14,215 nucleotides of DNA, taken from assembly GCA_964423615.1 (NCBI GenBank), contig CAYRFQ010000148.1:1-14215 (forward strand), in the 5' to 3' direction. Of the stretch, positions 7,040 through 14,175 are shown one piece after another; within the stretch, counting starts at the first letter, position 1; each line of letters begins with the position of its first letter. Source of the DNA: CAYRFQ01 sp964423615. Lineage in GTDB: Bacteria > Planctomycetota > Planctomycetia > Gemmatales > Gemmataceae. Both the position numbers and the translations under genes were made by a program. The notes beneath the pieces were generated by a model. That model was not told the origin of the DNA. It did not search any database and saw nothing but the letters and a program-made list of their open reading frames with translations.

Positions 7040-7485
7040 GAGCCTGTCTCATAAGGGGCTCAAGCGGCCGTGCGATAGTGAAACTCAGCCTTACCAGCTT
7101 TGGGTTGGGGTCGATTGAGCATCATCTGGATCCTACTGATCTTGATGAACGCTTCCGAGTAGCAAGTGCTTTTCTCCCGATCCACAGTCAACTGGCGACA
7201 GTTGCCAAGCCAAGCGAAGGTCTGCTCGACCGTCGAGCGAATGGGCAATTTCACCCAACCCTTTTTTCCGTCGGGGCGACGGATCACGACCACTTCGCAG
7301 TCGGCATGTTCTTCCACCCATTCATACAGGGTATAATTGTGGTACTTGCTCTCAGCAAACAGTCTCCTCATCTTACTCATCGGTTGGCCCGCCAACCGAC
7401 TGAACAAGTCTGGGACCGTTCGGGCATCATCCACATCGGCGGCGGTGACCAACACCGCCAACAGCTAGCCCATGCTAAAGGGTCA
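7040..7485 (-). mobile_element. IS5-type insertion sequence remnant, 5' part deleted
   Basis: The right-hand end of an insertion sequence survives. A terminal sequence GAGCCTGTCTCATAA (7040-7054) is followed at once by the end of a transposase gene reading leftward, with its stop at 7060-7062. Transposase similarity stops at about 7470-7485, and neither the 5' half of the gene nor the opposite inverted repeat is found further right. The element is therefore a non-autonomous relic with a deletion endpoint near 7485. Confidence 0.75.
7060..7461 (-). pseudogene. IS5-family transposase, C-terminal fragment
   Basis: The 133-residue stretch matches the C-terminal part of DDE_Tnp_1-type IS5-family transposases: LAVLVTAADVDDA, FAESKYHNYTLYEWVEEHA, RRPDGKKGWVKLPIRSTVEQTFAWLG and a tail with MMLNRPQ. 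The family usually has FADSKYHN; here the Asp is Glu. The last DDE glutamate is kept in VEQTFAWLG. Just upstream in frame the pattern LGLLLAV appears as G-stop-LLAV (TAG), and there is no proper start (TTG at 7461). Intact relatives are about 250-280 aa, so roughly half is missing. It is dead by deletion and by a nonsense change. Confidence 0.85.
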
Positions 7486-7521
7486 TCGTCTCTGAACACT
7501 ACACACGTCGAGGATAGTTCT

Positions 7522-7671
7522 ATGAGTAATTTAAGTGGGAACCTCGTTGATGATTTACACACTAAATTGCAAATCGATGTAGACGAGAACATCAATACTT
7601 ACGACGAGCTTTTGAGTCATCACTTGGGGGCTTGTTCACTTCGTCGTGACCCGCTATTTGCCGTATTGTGA
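7522..7671 (+). CDS. Possible small protein (49 aa)
   Basis: An ATG at 7522 has GAGG about 8 nt upstream and opens a 49-codon frame (MSNLSGNLVDDLHTKLQIDV...) ending at TGA 7669-7671. The composition is acidic and helical (VDDLHTKLQIDVDENINTYDELL), reasonable for a real protein. I recognise no family. It lies between the IS remnant and a sigma-factor-like fragment, so it may be the surviving start of a broken gene. The support is the ribosome site and codon composition only. Confidence 0.35.
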   Translation: MSNLSGNLVDDLHTKLQIDVDENINTYDELLSHHLGACSLRRDPLFAVL

Positions 7672-7730
7672 GTCACGAGGAGTCGGCCTCCAGGCACTCG
7701 AGAGTCAGGCCCTGTTTGGCCTTTGTCTAG

Positions 7731-8015
7731 GATGGGAAGATTGGAAGATGCGGCAGCCAAACGCCCGAGGACCTGGATTTGGAAGACTACCGAACCAATC
7801 AGGTCGAACGAATCGATGCCCGCGAGCAGGTCCCCAATTTACCTCGTCGGCTCCCACTCCGGCAACGTGAAGTCATTGAGCGGAGTTTCGGGATCGGAAG
7901 GCCGGAGCAGACTAGAGCCGAGATTGGCCGAGCGATGAACGTCACTTACCAACGAGTTTGTCAGTTATTCGAAGTGGCTATGGAAAAACTCCCCGCCATC
8001 GCCAACCAAGACTAA
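7731..8015 (+). pseudogene. Sigma-70 region 4-like fragment
   Basis: The frame ending at TAA 8015 encodes LPLRQREVIERSFGIGRPEQ, then TRAEIGRAMNVTYQRVCQLFEVAMEKL. This is the pattern of sigma-70 region 4: the conserved LPxRxRxVIxxRFGL entry, a helix-turn-helix with EIGRxMNVTxxRVxQ, and a final ALxKL helix. Region 4 binds the -35 element. No ATG exists in this frame after the in-frame stop at 7728-7730; the earliest usable start is TTG at 7779, giving 78 aa with no clear ribosome site. Regions 2 and 3 are not found upstream. Most likely it is a decayed sigma-factor gene. A small region-4-like regulator using a TTG start is the alternative. Confidence 0.55.
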
Positions 8016-8120
8016 TCTACATTCGTTTGCAAGGAGGCAAGCGACCTGAAAAGTGACCAATGAATCAAGATTCTCAAGAAACTGCTCACTGATCCTTGAG
8101 TCTGTCGGCTCTCCACACTC

Positions 8121-8667
8121 TTGAATTGGCCAAGAATTCAGGTAATTGGGACGCTTTTTGAGCTTTGTTCATTGGGCGATGAACAAGCTTCCAACGAAGC
8201 ATCCTTGTACATGTACAAAGATGAATTGAAGCGCGCTTTCAAGTGCCCTGAGGGTCGATCATCTGCTCCAAGACCGACACTAACTAGCCGAGGTTGGGTT
8301 GATCATTCGTTCGGATTTCTTCGAGCATAATGGTCCAGCAGCCAAAGAAAGGGCTCGCAAATCCAAAGAAAGGTCCAGGTCACGCGGACAAAAAAAGCGA
8401 CACGACGTCTACCAAGACAAAGACAAAGACAAAGACAAAGACATGTATTTACCCTTTCCTGAAGGTTTTCCCTTTCCTGGGAATCCCGAATTCGAGTCAG
8501 TGTGGCGAGGCTTCTGGGGGATGCAAACCGAGATGAAGGAACTCTCAACCAAACAGGCTGCCAAGATGATATCAAGGCGATCTATCGACGGATGGAATGG
8601 ATGGTTTCACCGGGAGCTCCCTTGGCGTTGTCTTGAAGCGTACTGCGTTTCGAAAATTACTCTTTGA
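8121..8667 (+). pseudogene. Frameshifted replication-initiator-like gene remnant
   Basis: Two frames appear to be pieces of one protein. Up to about 8250 the first frame reads ...SLYMYKDELKRAFKCPEG. From about 8254 the next frame reads VDHLLQDRH, a stop (TAA 8281), then LAEVGLIIRSDFFEHNGPAA. It continues through a basic linker (KERARKSKERSRSRGQKKR), the KDKDKDKD repeat, and YLPFPEGFPFPGNPEFESVW with WRGFWGM, ending after WNGWFHREL. A winged-helix N-terminal half, a low-complexity charged linker and a C-terminal FxxxWxxW-type helical end is the layout of DnaD/phage-O-like replication proteins on phage and island elements. That family call is an inference. No complete start is seen. Upstream of 8121 the reading is too degenerate to follow. 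Confidence 0.45.
8416..8442 (+). repeat. GACAAA hexamer tandem repeat (4.5 copies)
   Basis: Four perfect GACAAA units plus GAC encode alternating Asp-Lys in the replication-protein-like fragment. Hexamer repeats keep the frame when copy number changes, so length variation among relatives would be expected. Confidence 0.85.
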
Positions 8668-9456
8668 CGGCCCTTGAAAAGAGCAGTGAAGACCGTATCA
8701 ATATTACATTATCTTATAATACTTATAACGCCACCAACATCTGTCGCAACTCCGTAAGCCTGAAACGGTGGTTGCATCGCTGGATTTAGTGAGATTTGGG
8801 ACAGTCTGGGACCATCGGTATTTGCAGCCGCTATGTTGCCGTTTAACGCGTTTTAGCCGAAACTAGGCTTAGGAATCATCTGGCCACAAAAAAAGCCCGT
8901 AGATGGCGAATTTGGGCCTGGAACGGGGTGCTGCGTTGACCAACCGTCGGTCCAATTTGGTCGACCACAAAACCCCGGCAGCCTTCGCCATAGCGACTCT
9001 CGCCAAGGCAATTCGTTGAGCCATTTCGTGGACCGCCGTCGCGTAACTGGACGACAAGAACACGACTGTTCGAATTCGTTTCAGGACCGGAAATCTGCCG
9101 CAGAAAGGCGAGGCGGTTGCGAGCGATCAATTAAGAGCGATTGAAACGTAAGTCTCGAAGGAGTTTTTCGAGCCAACGACCGCGAGCGCCTGGTTTTGGA
9201 CCGGGACGTTTTACACAAGCCATTGGGGTTCTGGCGAGTCCGAAAATTCTTGATCACCCATCACTTGGAGTATTCTTACGAGTGCAAATTCATAATTGTT
9301 TTTCCATCGGAACTTGAGATGCAAACATGCGCGCATCCATGCCGGAAAGCCATCGACAGGGTGGCGACATGCGAACACACACACGCACTCCCCTAAAGGA
9401 GGGTGCATGTGCATATGTTCGCCCTCAGGTCAGTGCTAATAGGTCTTGGAGTGACA
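8668..9456. other. Gene-poor region between replication remnant and primase gene
   Basis: No convincing gene is present in these 789 nt. The few short frames have no ribosome site and no recognisable motif. Visible features are an AT-rich patch at 8700-8728 (containing TATAAT at 8715-8720 without a matching -35), a small dyad CTCGAA/TTCGAG at 9154-9172, and the long hairpin at 9371-9422. Given its place beside a primase-helicase gene it could hold a replication origin, but no clear iterons were found by eye. Confidence 0.4.
9371..9422. repeat. Long imperfect hairpin downstream of the primase gene
   Basis: The outer arms GCGAACA (9371-9377) and TGTTCGC (9416-9422) are perfect complements. A CACA/TGTG segment pairs between them. 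The inner stem GCACTC.CC / GG.GGGTGC (9385-9406) closes on a TAAA loop with one mismatch and one wobble. It lies 35 nt beyond the primase stop on the minus strand. No T-tract follows on either strand, so a simple intrinsic terminator is unlikely; mRNA 3'-end protection, an origin hairpin or a recombination site are alternatives. Confidence 0.6.
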
Positions 9457-11547
9457 TCAATTCAAACAAGCCCCGGCTGAGGTCCTCCGGTAACCTTTAA
9501 GAGAACGATTCGCTCCATGGCCGATGGTGGTTTTGACCTGGCAAGATTCGATGAGTTCGTCCTGCTCGAGAAGTCCAAGAATCCGTCCGATCTGCCTTAC
9601 ATCCATGCCCGCACGGTCGGCGATCCAGCTCTTCACGGCCCCGCAGTTGCCCGTAGGGTCAAGCCTGTCGAGGGCCTCCAACACCTTCGATTTCGCCGCG
9701 TCGTCCTTCTCGTGCTGCTGTTGCGCCTTACGGTTGATTTCGAGTGCTTTTCGCTGAAGACGCTCTTCGCTAGCGGAAAGGACACGCACTTCCCAGGAAC
9801 GCCCCTGGAATTCGTCGTCCACAACACCCTCACCAACGTCGACTGCCCAATGACCCGAGTGACCCGCCGAGCCGCCGACCTTCAGCCAAAGTGCATGCGA
9901 GCCGGTGCCTGCCTCGTATTTTTCCCGCCGGCCAAGCAAGATCCACTGACGAGCGAATTCTTGACTGCCGGCAAAACCGATGTCATCGAGTTGGGGCTCG
10001 GCGAATGGGTCGGTACGATTTTGTTTAAAGTGGTGGCACAGCAAGAGGGTGCAGCCAATGCCCTTGCAGACGTCGGTGATCCGTTTGAGGAGCGGGCCCA
10101 TCTGGAACAAGTTCGCCGCCGATATGGTCTGGCCTTTTGGTCCACTTAGAAGCGATAAGTACAACGGGTCCACCACGACGACTTCAGCTTCGGCAGCCTC
10201 AATTCCGGTCCGCCACTCTTCGAGCTGGTCGTCTTCCGATAGCTGCGGCAGTGCGAAACCCCAATGAACCGCGACGTCGTCAAGCTCCACACCCTTGGAG
10301 GCGCAAACCCGCAGCGCCGTTTCCTGGAGCGTCCCAGGGCCGGACTCACCTGAGAAGAACGCTACAGGAACTTTCCGATCGACATGGAATTTGCCCAGCC
10401 ACGGCGTTCGGGTACCGAGGCTGATCACGAGGTCGACGAGGAGGCTTGTTTTTAGCGATTTTTTCGGACCGGCCAACATACACGGCTCGTCGGCAGCTAG
10501 TACTTGGCGAATGAGCCACCGCTGACTATAGTCGGCTCGCAGAAATTCACGCGATGCAGTCAGCGGAAACCGCCGAGGCTTAGGCTGGTGCTCGACAGGG
10601 ACCAGCTCAAGCAACCCGAGAAATTTATCGCCCGCGTCCGACCACTCGTCGGCATGAGAGTCGGGTCCAAGACCCTGGGCGGCGCACCACTCGCGAACAT
10701 CTTTCGTCTTTTCAGGTGGTAGGCCCCATGACACGGAACGTCCCAGCAAGGATGCGAGTTTGTTGGCTAGCGACTTCGCGCCATCGCGGCCTGGCCAACG
10801 ACCATCAGGCTTCTCATCGTGCTCGCCCAAGACAATCACCTCACGAGCGAGCTTGATATCTTTCAGAACCTCGGCGAGCATATTCAGACCGCCAGTACTG
10901 CTAGGACGACCGATGGCCGGCAACTCCATCGCCGTCAGTGCGATAGCGTCAGAGAGCCCCTCACAGATGAGAATAGGCCCGTGTCGCGCTTCCCAGCTAT
11001 CCGGGAGCACGAGTCCTCTGGACCCCCCTTTCATGACGCGCTTGTCGCCGGACCTGATTTTGAATTGATCGTTAGGATCCCTGAAACGTCGAGTCACCCC
11101 AACGGTCCTACCCCGCGCATCCACTTCCGGCCAAGTCCAACACCGTTCGTCAGGTTTCCAGCCAATCCGGACAGTCTTGAGTGCAAAGTCCGGTAGTCCG
11201 AGGTGCTCAGAAAGTTCGCGACGATTCTCGGGTGTCAGCAATTTGGAGAACTGATCCGCTTTGGTGGCCCAGTCGTTGTCGTTGTTCGACTTCGGATTGG
11301 TCGGAGCTGGGAGCGATTCGACGCCAGGCTGATTTTGGTACAACCTGGGATCATTCTCCCATCGGAAAACGTTCCACTGAGAGTCGGACTGAGATGTATG
11401 AAGGTGCGTAAATCCTTCGGGACAACTTTCGCGGTCCCTGTTGCGGCAAAAAATAGCCCCATTATCACGGAAGCTGCATCCGCGAATCGCTTGGCAGACG
11501 GGGCATGGAGCGGATTGAGTTACTTCGACTCCTGATGTTTTATTCAC
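9457..11547 (-). CDS. Mobile-element primase-helicase (zinc finger, Toprim, RecA-like)
   Basis: This 696-aa replication protein is of the bifunctional primase-helicase type found on phages and islands. A zinc-finger-like N-terminus has cysteines at 15, 18, 24, 34 and 42 (CPVC start). A Toprim domain follows, with LICEGLSDAIAL around 193-204 (catalytic-type Glu196) and GEHDEKPDG around 241-249 standing for the DxD-type metal site. A RepA/AAA_25-like RecA fold follows: Walker A AGPKKSLKTS at 359-368, Walker B VVVVDPLY at 456-463 and the LLLCHH strand end at 501-506. The C-terminus looks like a winged helix (DVRQIGRILGLLEQDELIES). It starts with GTG at 11547, with an AGGGGGG Shine-Dalgarno 7 nt upstream that overlaps the stop of the excisionase gene 12 nt before, so the two are one operon. 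Expected role: priming and unwinding for replication of the excised element. No frameshift is seen. Confidence 0.85.
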   Translation of the reverse strand: MNKTSGVEVTQSAPCPVCQAIRGCSFRDNGAIFCRNRDRESCPEGFTHLHTSQSDSQWNVFRWENDPRLYQNQPGVESLPAPTNPKSNNDNDWATKADQFSKLLTPENRRELSEHLGLPDFALKTVRIGWKPDERCWTWPEVDARGRTVGVTRRFRDPNDQFKIRSGDKRVMKGGSRGLVLPDSWEARHGPILICEGLSDAIALTAMELPAIGRPSSTGGLNMLAEVLKDIKLAREVIVLGEHDEKPDGRWPGRDGAKSLANKLASLLGRSVSWGLPPEKTKDVREWCAAQGLGPDSHADEWSDAGDKFLGLLELVPVEHQPKPRRFPLTASREFLRADYSQRWLIRQVLAADEPCMLAGPKKSLKTSLLVDLVISLGTRTPWLGKFHVDRKVPVAFFSGESGPGTLQETALRVCASKGVELDDVAVHWGFALPQLSEDDQLEEWRTGIEAAEAEVVVVDPLYLSLLSGPKGQTISAANLFQMGPLLKRITDVCKGIGCTLLLCHHFKQNRTDPFAEPQLDDIGFAGSQEFARQWILLGRREKYEAGTGSHALWLKVGGSAGHSGHWAVDVGEGVVDDEFQGRSWEVRVLSASEERLQRKALEINRKAQQQHEKDDAAKSKVLEALDRLDPTGNCGAVKSWIADRAGMDVRQIGRILGLLEQDELIESCQVKTTIGHGANRSLKGYRRTSAGACLN

Positions 11548-11559
11548 GGTGCTGCCCCC

Positions 11560-11835
11560 CTATGATCGCTTAGTTGGGAGGTCGCGTACCCACCGTGACA
11601 GATCGTCGCGGCGGTATCGCACCGGGACACCGGGAGCGCGAACAGGTCTTGGAAAACCTTCACCGTTGCGTGCACGGTAGAACGCACTGCGACTTAGGCC
11701 GAGATAAGCGGACGCCTGCTGCACGCTCAACAGTTCGGGCCAGTGCGCTGGGATGAGCCCCGCAGAGTTGGCAGCATTTTCGTGGACTGAATCTAGTTTC
11801 GACGTAACAGGACGTCTTGTCGTGTGATGGAGCAT
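11560..11835 (-). CDS. Excisionase / AlpA-type helix-turn-helix protein
   Basis: This small winged helix-turn-helix protein of the MerR-like excisionase fold (HTH_17/AlpA) has 91 aa from the ATG at 11835. GGAGG precedes this ATG (4-nt gap). The frame is open to 11910, which would add 25 residues with no ribosome site. The diagnostic segment is LLSVQQASAYLGLSRSAFYR (about residues 35-54), then GFPRPVRAPGVPVRYRRDDL (about 61-80, the wing) and a WVRDL end. Such proteins bend DNA at attachment sites, favour excision and can activate element genes. It is the first gene of the operon with the primase-helicase and diverges from the integrase across the tRNA-derived site, which fits a directionality factor. 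Confidence 0.8.
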   Translation of the reverse strand: MLHHTTRRPVTSKLDSVHENAANSAGLIPAHWPELLSVQQASAYLGLSRSAFYRARNGEGFPRPVRAPGVPVRYRRDDLSRWVRDLPTKRS

Positions 11836-11908
11836 GGAGCCTCCGTATCCAAAGTGGATTGACAGAGGCCAAATGCAGTTCGTGTTTCTTTCAATTTTTC
11901 GGCTTAAC

Positions 11909-11921
11909 ACTCATTATGAGT
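11909..11921. promoter_or_regulatory. Dyad upstream of the excisionase gene
   Basis: ACTCAT, one T, ATGAGT forms a perfect 13-bp dyad about 75 nt upstream of the excisionase ATG. On the minus strand it contains CATAAT, a possible -10 without a good -35. It could be a regulator or Xis binding site. A second dyad, CCCAC/GTGGG with a 7-nt centre, follows at 11928-11944. Confidence 0.35.
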
Positions 11922-12090
11922 ATTTGACCCACGGACCGGGTGGGCTCGCTTGGCACTTGGCCAAAAGTTAAGATCGTGAAATAAGTTATGCCGAGGTTCT
12001 TCTCGTGAGTCAACCCCAAAAAGTTTCGACGAGTCCAAGGGTGTGTAATGGCCCCAAGTATGGCTTCACTGACCACTCAGACATAACGTC

Positions 12091-12111
12091 TGGTGCAAGA
12101 TATGGTGCAAG
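12091..12111. repeat. Direct repeat TGGTGCAAG, candidate arm-type or Xis sites
   Basis: TGGTGCAAG occurs at 12091-12099 and 12103-12111, a 12-bp period that puts both copies on nearly the same helix face. It lies about 60-80 bp from the tRNA-derived core and between divergent xis and int, where integrase arm sites or excisionase sites are expected. Function is inferred from position. Confidence 0.45.
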
Positions 12112-12173
12112 GCAGGTTGGGGCATGCTCACAAACTCATATTATAATAGAGATTACAACCGTCGTTGTAGTGT

Positions 12174-12215
12174 CTGTTAATCGGCAGGTTGCTGGTTCGA
12201 GTCCAGCTCGGGGAG
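12174..12215 (+). other. tRNA-Asn 3'-half fragment (attachment-site core)
   Basis: The stretch folds as the 3' half of a tRNA-Asn(GTT): anticodon loop CTGTTAA (12174-12180, anticodon GTT at 12176-12178), the 3' anticodon strand TCGGC, a 5-nt variable loop, the T-stem GCTGG/CCAGC around TTCGAGT (12191-12207), and the acceptor 3' strand TCGGGGA plus discriminator G. The 5' half is absent: bases before the loop do not pair with TCGGC, and no TCCCCGA strand or D-arm is found upstream. It cannot be a functional tRNA. Its place between xis and int marks it as the att core of an element that targets tRNA-Asn. Confidence 0.85.
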
Positions 12216-12289
12216 CTTTTCCAAGTCCTTTTCCGAACACATCTTACGTGTACCTTCCCTTGTGACGGAAGTGCGGAACTAAGCCCAAG

Positions 12290-12311
12290 TAATTCGGAAT
12301 CTTCCGAATTA
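12290..12311. promoter_or_regulatory. 22-bp near-perfect palindrome before the integrase start
   Basis: The arms TAATTCGGAA (12290-12299) and TTCCGAATTA (12302-12311) are perfect 10-bp complements around a 2-nt centre. The site ends 16 nt before the integrase ATG and directly precedes its Shine-Dalgarno (GAAAGGA, 12313-12319). It may be a repressor operator or an mRNA hairpin that sets integrase translation. No T-tract follows, so it is not a terminator. Confidence 0.6.
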
Positions 12312-12327
12312 TGAAAGGAACAACCGC

Positions 12328-13554
12328 ATGGGCCGACGCAAGAAAGGCACTCCCCCTTCATATCGACTCCACAAACAATCCGGACTAGCCATCGTCTCAC
12401 TTCCCCTCGGACGCGGGCAATATAGGGACGTTCTTCTCGGGCCATACGACTCACCCGAGAGCCGGACACGCTACGCCGAGGTCATCAAGGAATGGGAAGC
12501 CCGACGGGTTAACCAATCTCACCTCGTGCCGCAACCCAATGATGATCTTTCCATCAACGAGTTGATTCTCGCTTACTTCAAACATGTCCAGGAGTATTAC
12601 CGACATCCAGATGGAACCAGCACATCAGAGGTTCGCAACATCAAACTACCTCTGCGGCGACTGAAGGAAGCATATGGCACCACCCAAGCGAGAGACTTCG
12701 ACTCGCTCGCTCTCGAAACTTTGAGGAACAAGATGATCGCGGACGGGCTTTGTCGGTCTCGGATCAACCAAGACATCGGAAGGCTCAAACGATGTTTCAA
12801 GTGGGCCGCGAGTAAGAAACTTGTTCCACTCGAAGTGTGCCAATCACTGATGACGTTGGACGGGCTTCGCAAAGGGCGTTCAGCGGCTGAAGAGGCTGAA
12901 GAGGTCAGACCAGTCCCACCGGAAGTCGTCGAAGCGATTCTCGAATATCTACTTCCACAAACTCAGGCAATGGTTCAGCTCCAATCCTTGACGGGTATGC
13001 GTCCGGGGGAGGTCTGCAAGATGCGAACCAGAGATATCGATACTTCCAGCGACGTGTGGATTTATCGACCAGGCAGTGACCAAGGCCCGAAAGGCCAGCA
13101 CAAGACGTCCTGGCGAGGCAAGGACAGAGCCATTCCAGTCGGGCCGAAGGCCCAACAAGTGCTCAAGCCGTGGCTTCGAGAAGCTCCCAACGAATACCTT
13201 TTCCAGCCGCGAGAGGCGAGAGAATGGCACAACCAGCAACGCAAAGAGAAACGCAAGACCAAGATGACCCCAAGCCAGAAAAAGCGGACTCGAAAGAAGA
13301 ATCCTGATCGACAACCTGGAGAGATGTACAAGACTACCGCCTATGGTCATGCTATCGCTAAGGCCTGTGAGCAAGCGGGAGTGCCTCGGTGGTCACCCAA
13401 TCAACTTCGACACACGTATGCGACAAGGGTTCGAAAAGCCTATGGCCTTGAGGCCGCGCAAGTATTGCTCGGGCACACTCGCGCTGACGTCACTCAAGTG
13501 TATGCCGAACGAGACTTGGATCGGGCCATTGAGATCGTTTCGGAGATTGGTTAG
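12328..13554 (+). CDS. int: Tyrosine recombinase / site-specific integrase
   Basis: This 408-aa phage-type integrase has the ATG at 12328 with AAAGGA about 9 nt upstream. An arm-binding N-terminus (residues about 10-57: PSYRLHKQSGLAIVSLPLGR then LLGPYDSPESRTRYAEVIKEW) is followed by a core-binding SAM-like domain (about 73-160, ending INQDIGRLKRCFKWA) and the catalytic domain. Catalytic residues visible are Arg225 (LTGMRPGEVC), a Lys in the KTSWRGKDR hairpin (259-265), Arg361 in NQLRHTYATR with Asn358 in place of the usual His, His383 in LLGHTRADVTQ, and the nucleophile Tyr392 (VYAERD). A Lys/Arg-rich insert of about 25 residues (305-330) separates the halves. The Asn for His change is, to my recollection, common in planctomycete integrases. 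It recombines the adjacent tRNA-Asn-derived core with a host tRNA-Asn gene. All parts are intact. Confidence 0.95.
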   Translation: MGRRKKGTPPSYRLHKQSGLAIVSLPLGRGQYRDVLLGPYDSPESRTRYAEVIKEWEARRVNQSHLVPQPNDDLSINELILAYFKHVQEYYRHPDGTSTSEVRNIKLPLRRLKEAYGTTQARDFDSLALETLRNKMIADGLCRSRINQDIGRLKRCFKWAASKKLVPLEVCQSLMTLDGLRKGRSAAEEAEEVRPVPPEVVEAILEYLLPQTQAMVQLQSLTGMRPGEVCKMRTRDIDTSSDVWIYRPGSDQGPKGQHKTSWRGKDRAIPVGPKAQQVLKPWLREAPNEYLFQPREAREWHNQQRKEKRKTKMTPSQKKRTRKKNPDRQPGEMYKTTAYGHAIAKACEQAGVPRWSPNQLRHTYATRVRKAYGLEAAQVLLGHTRADVTQVYAERDLDRAIEIVSEIG

Positions 13555-13609
13555 TTGTTGCAAGGCCTAGCGGCAAGCCAAATCGGACCGACAAGCGTAA
13601 ATTCGTTTT

Positions 13610-13651
13610 GAAACGGGAGTTGACCACCAAGGATGACCTCCCGTTTCTTTC
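13610..13651 (+). terminator. Rho-independent terminator of the integrase gene
   Basis: GAAACGGGAG (13610-13619) and CTCCCGTTTC (13638-13647) form a perfect 10-bp stem around an 18-nt loop, followed by TTTCTC. It lies 55 nt after the integrase stop. The GAAA at the start of the left arm would pair as part of a bidirectional stem, but the minus-strand T-run is weaker. Confidence 0.75.
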
Positions 13652-13989
13652 TCGGATACCAAAGGTGACTTGTCTGGAATATGCGCTTTTGGGTATTTTG
13701 TGGGAAATCATCAAGAAGGTAAACCCATGAACCGCACGTCATGACGTTCCCAGACAACCGCAGAAATAGATCGAACAAGGCCGAGCCGTCTCGGCCATTG
13801 CGAACACAGCGATCGCGTGGCATTAGCCTTGCCGGACCCACCCCACCGATTGCGCCAATCAATTTCTCCTACGCGCGAGGAGGAAACTAAGGCTTAGCGA
13901 AGAAATGTTAACACACCGAATTGGGCGACTCAGCAGTCGTGCGGGTCGGCAACAACGACGACAATTCTAACCTAACTGCTTTGTTTCCA

Positions 13990-14059
13990 CCCTCCCGGAT
14001 AGACGCACACAAGGGCCAGTCGCGAACAAGCTACCGGCTGCGTGAACTGTCCGGGAGGG
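13990..14059. ncRNA. Candidate structured RNA (70-nt stem-loop)
   Basis: CCCTCCCGGA (13990-13999) pairs perfectly with TCCGGGAGGG (14050-14059). The pairing continues through TAG/CTG and, after a 3-nt one-sided bulge, ACGCA/TGCGT (14003-14007 with 14039-14043), about 18 bp in total. A short GCC/GGC pair is possible inside the 31-nt apical loop. A long interrupted helix with a bulge is typical of folded RNA rather than of a protein-binding dyad. I do not recognise it as tmRNA, RNase P, SRP RNA or a known riboswitch, and the strand of transcription is unknown. Confidence 0.4.
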
Positions 14060-14134
14060 AACGATTCTCACCCAATGCACTACGGGCACTGCTTTAGCCT
14101 TTTGGTTCTCAAGAGCTTAATTTCAGAACACTCC

Positions 14135-14175
14135 AAGTGCAGCAAGAGTAAGATCAATAAGTCTTGCAAGCACTT
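14135..14175. repeat. 12-bp hairpin near right edge
   Basis: AAGTGC-a-GCAAGA (14135-14147) pairs with TCTTGC-aa-GCACTT (14162-14175) across a 14-nt loop, with one small internal loop. It could be part of the same structured region or an upstream control element for a gene beyond the window. Confidence 0.5.

Noticed and set aside
8888..8917. Possible minus-strand terminator (GCCC/GGGC followed by seven T)
   Set aside because: Only a 4-bp stem with a 15-nt loop, and no gene ends just upstream.
8869..9130. Minus-strand frames of 64 and 84 codons
   Set aside because: Neither has a ribosome site or family pattern, and they overlap each other in different frames.
9517..10149. Plus-strand open frame (210 codons) opposite the primase-helicase
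   Set aside because: The opposite strand carries Walker A/B and Toprim motifs; this frame has no recognisable motif.
12110..12147. TATAAT at 12142-12147 as an integrase promoter
   Set aside because: No acceptable -35 at 16-18 nt spacing; the nearest TTGGGG gives a 19-nt spacer.
13551..13862. Minus-strand frame of 103 codons after the integrase
   Set aside because: It starts with TTG, runs through the integrase terminator and hairpin cluster, and shows no motif.
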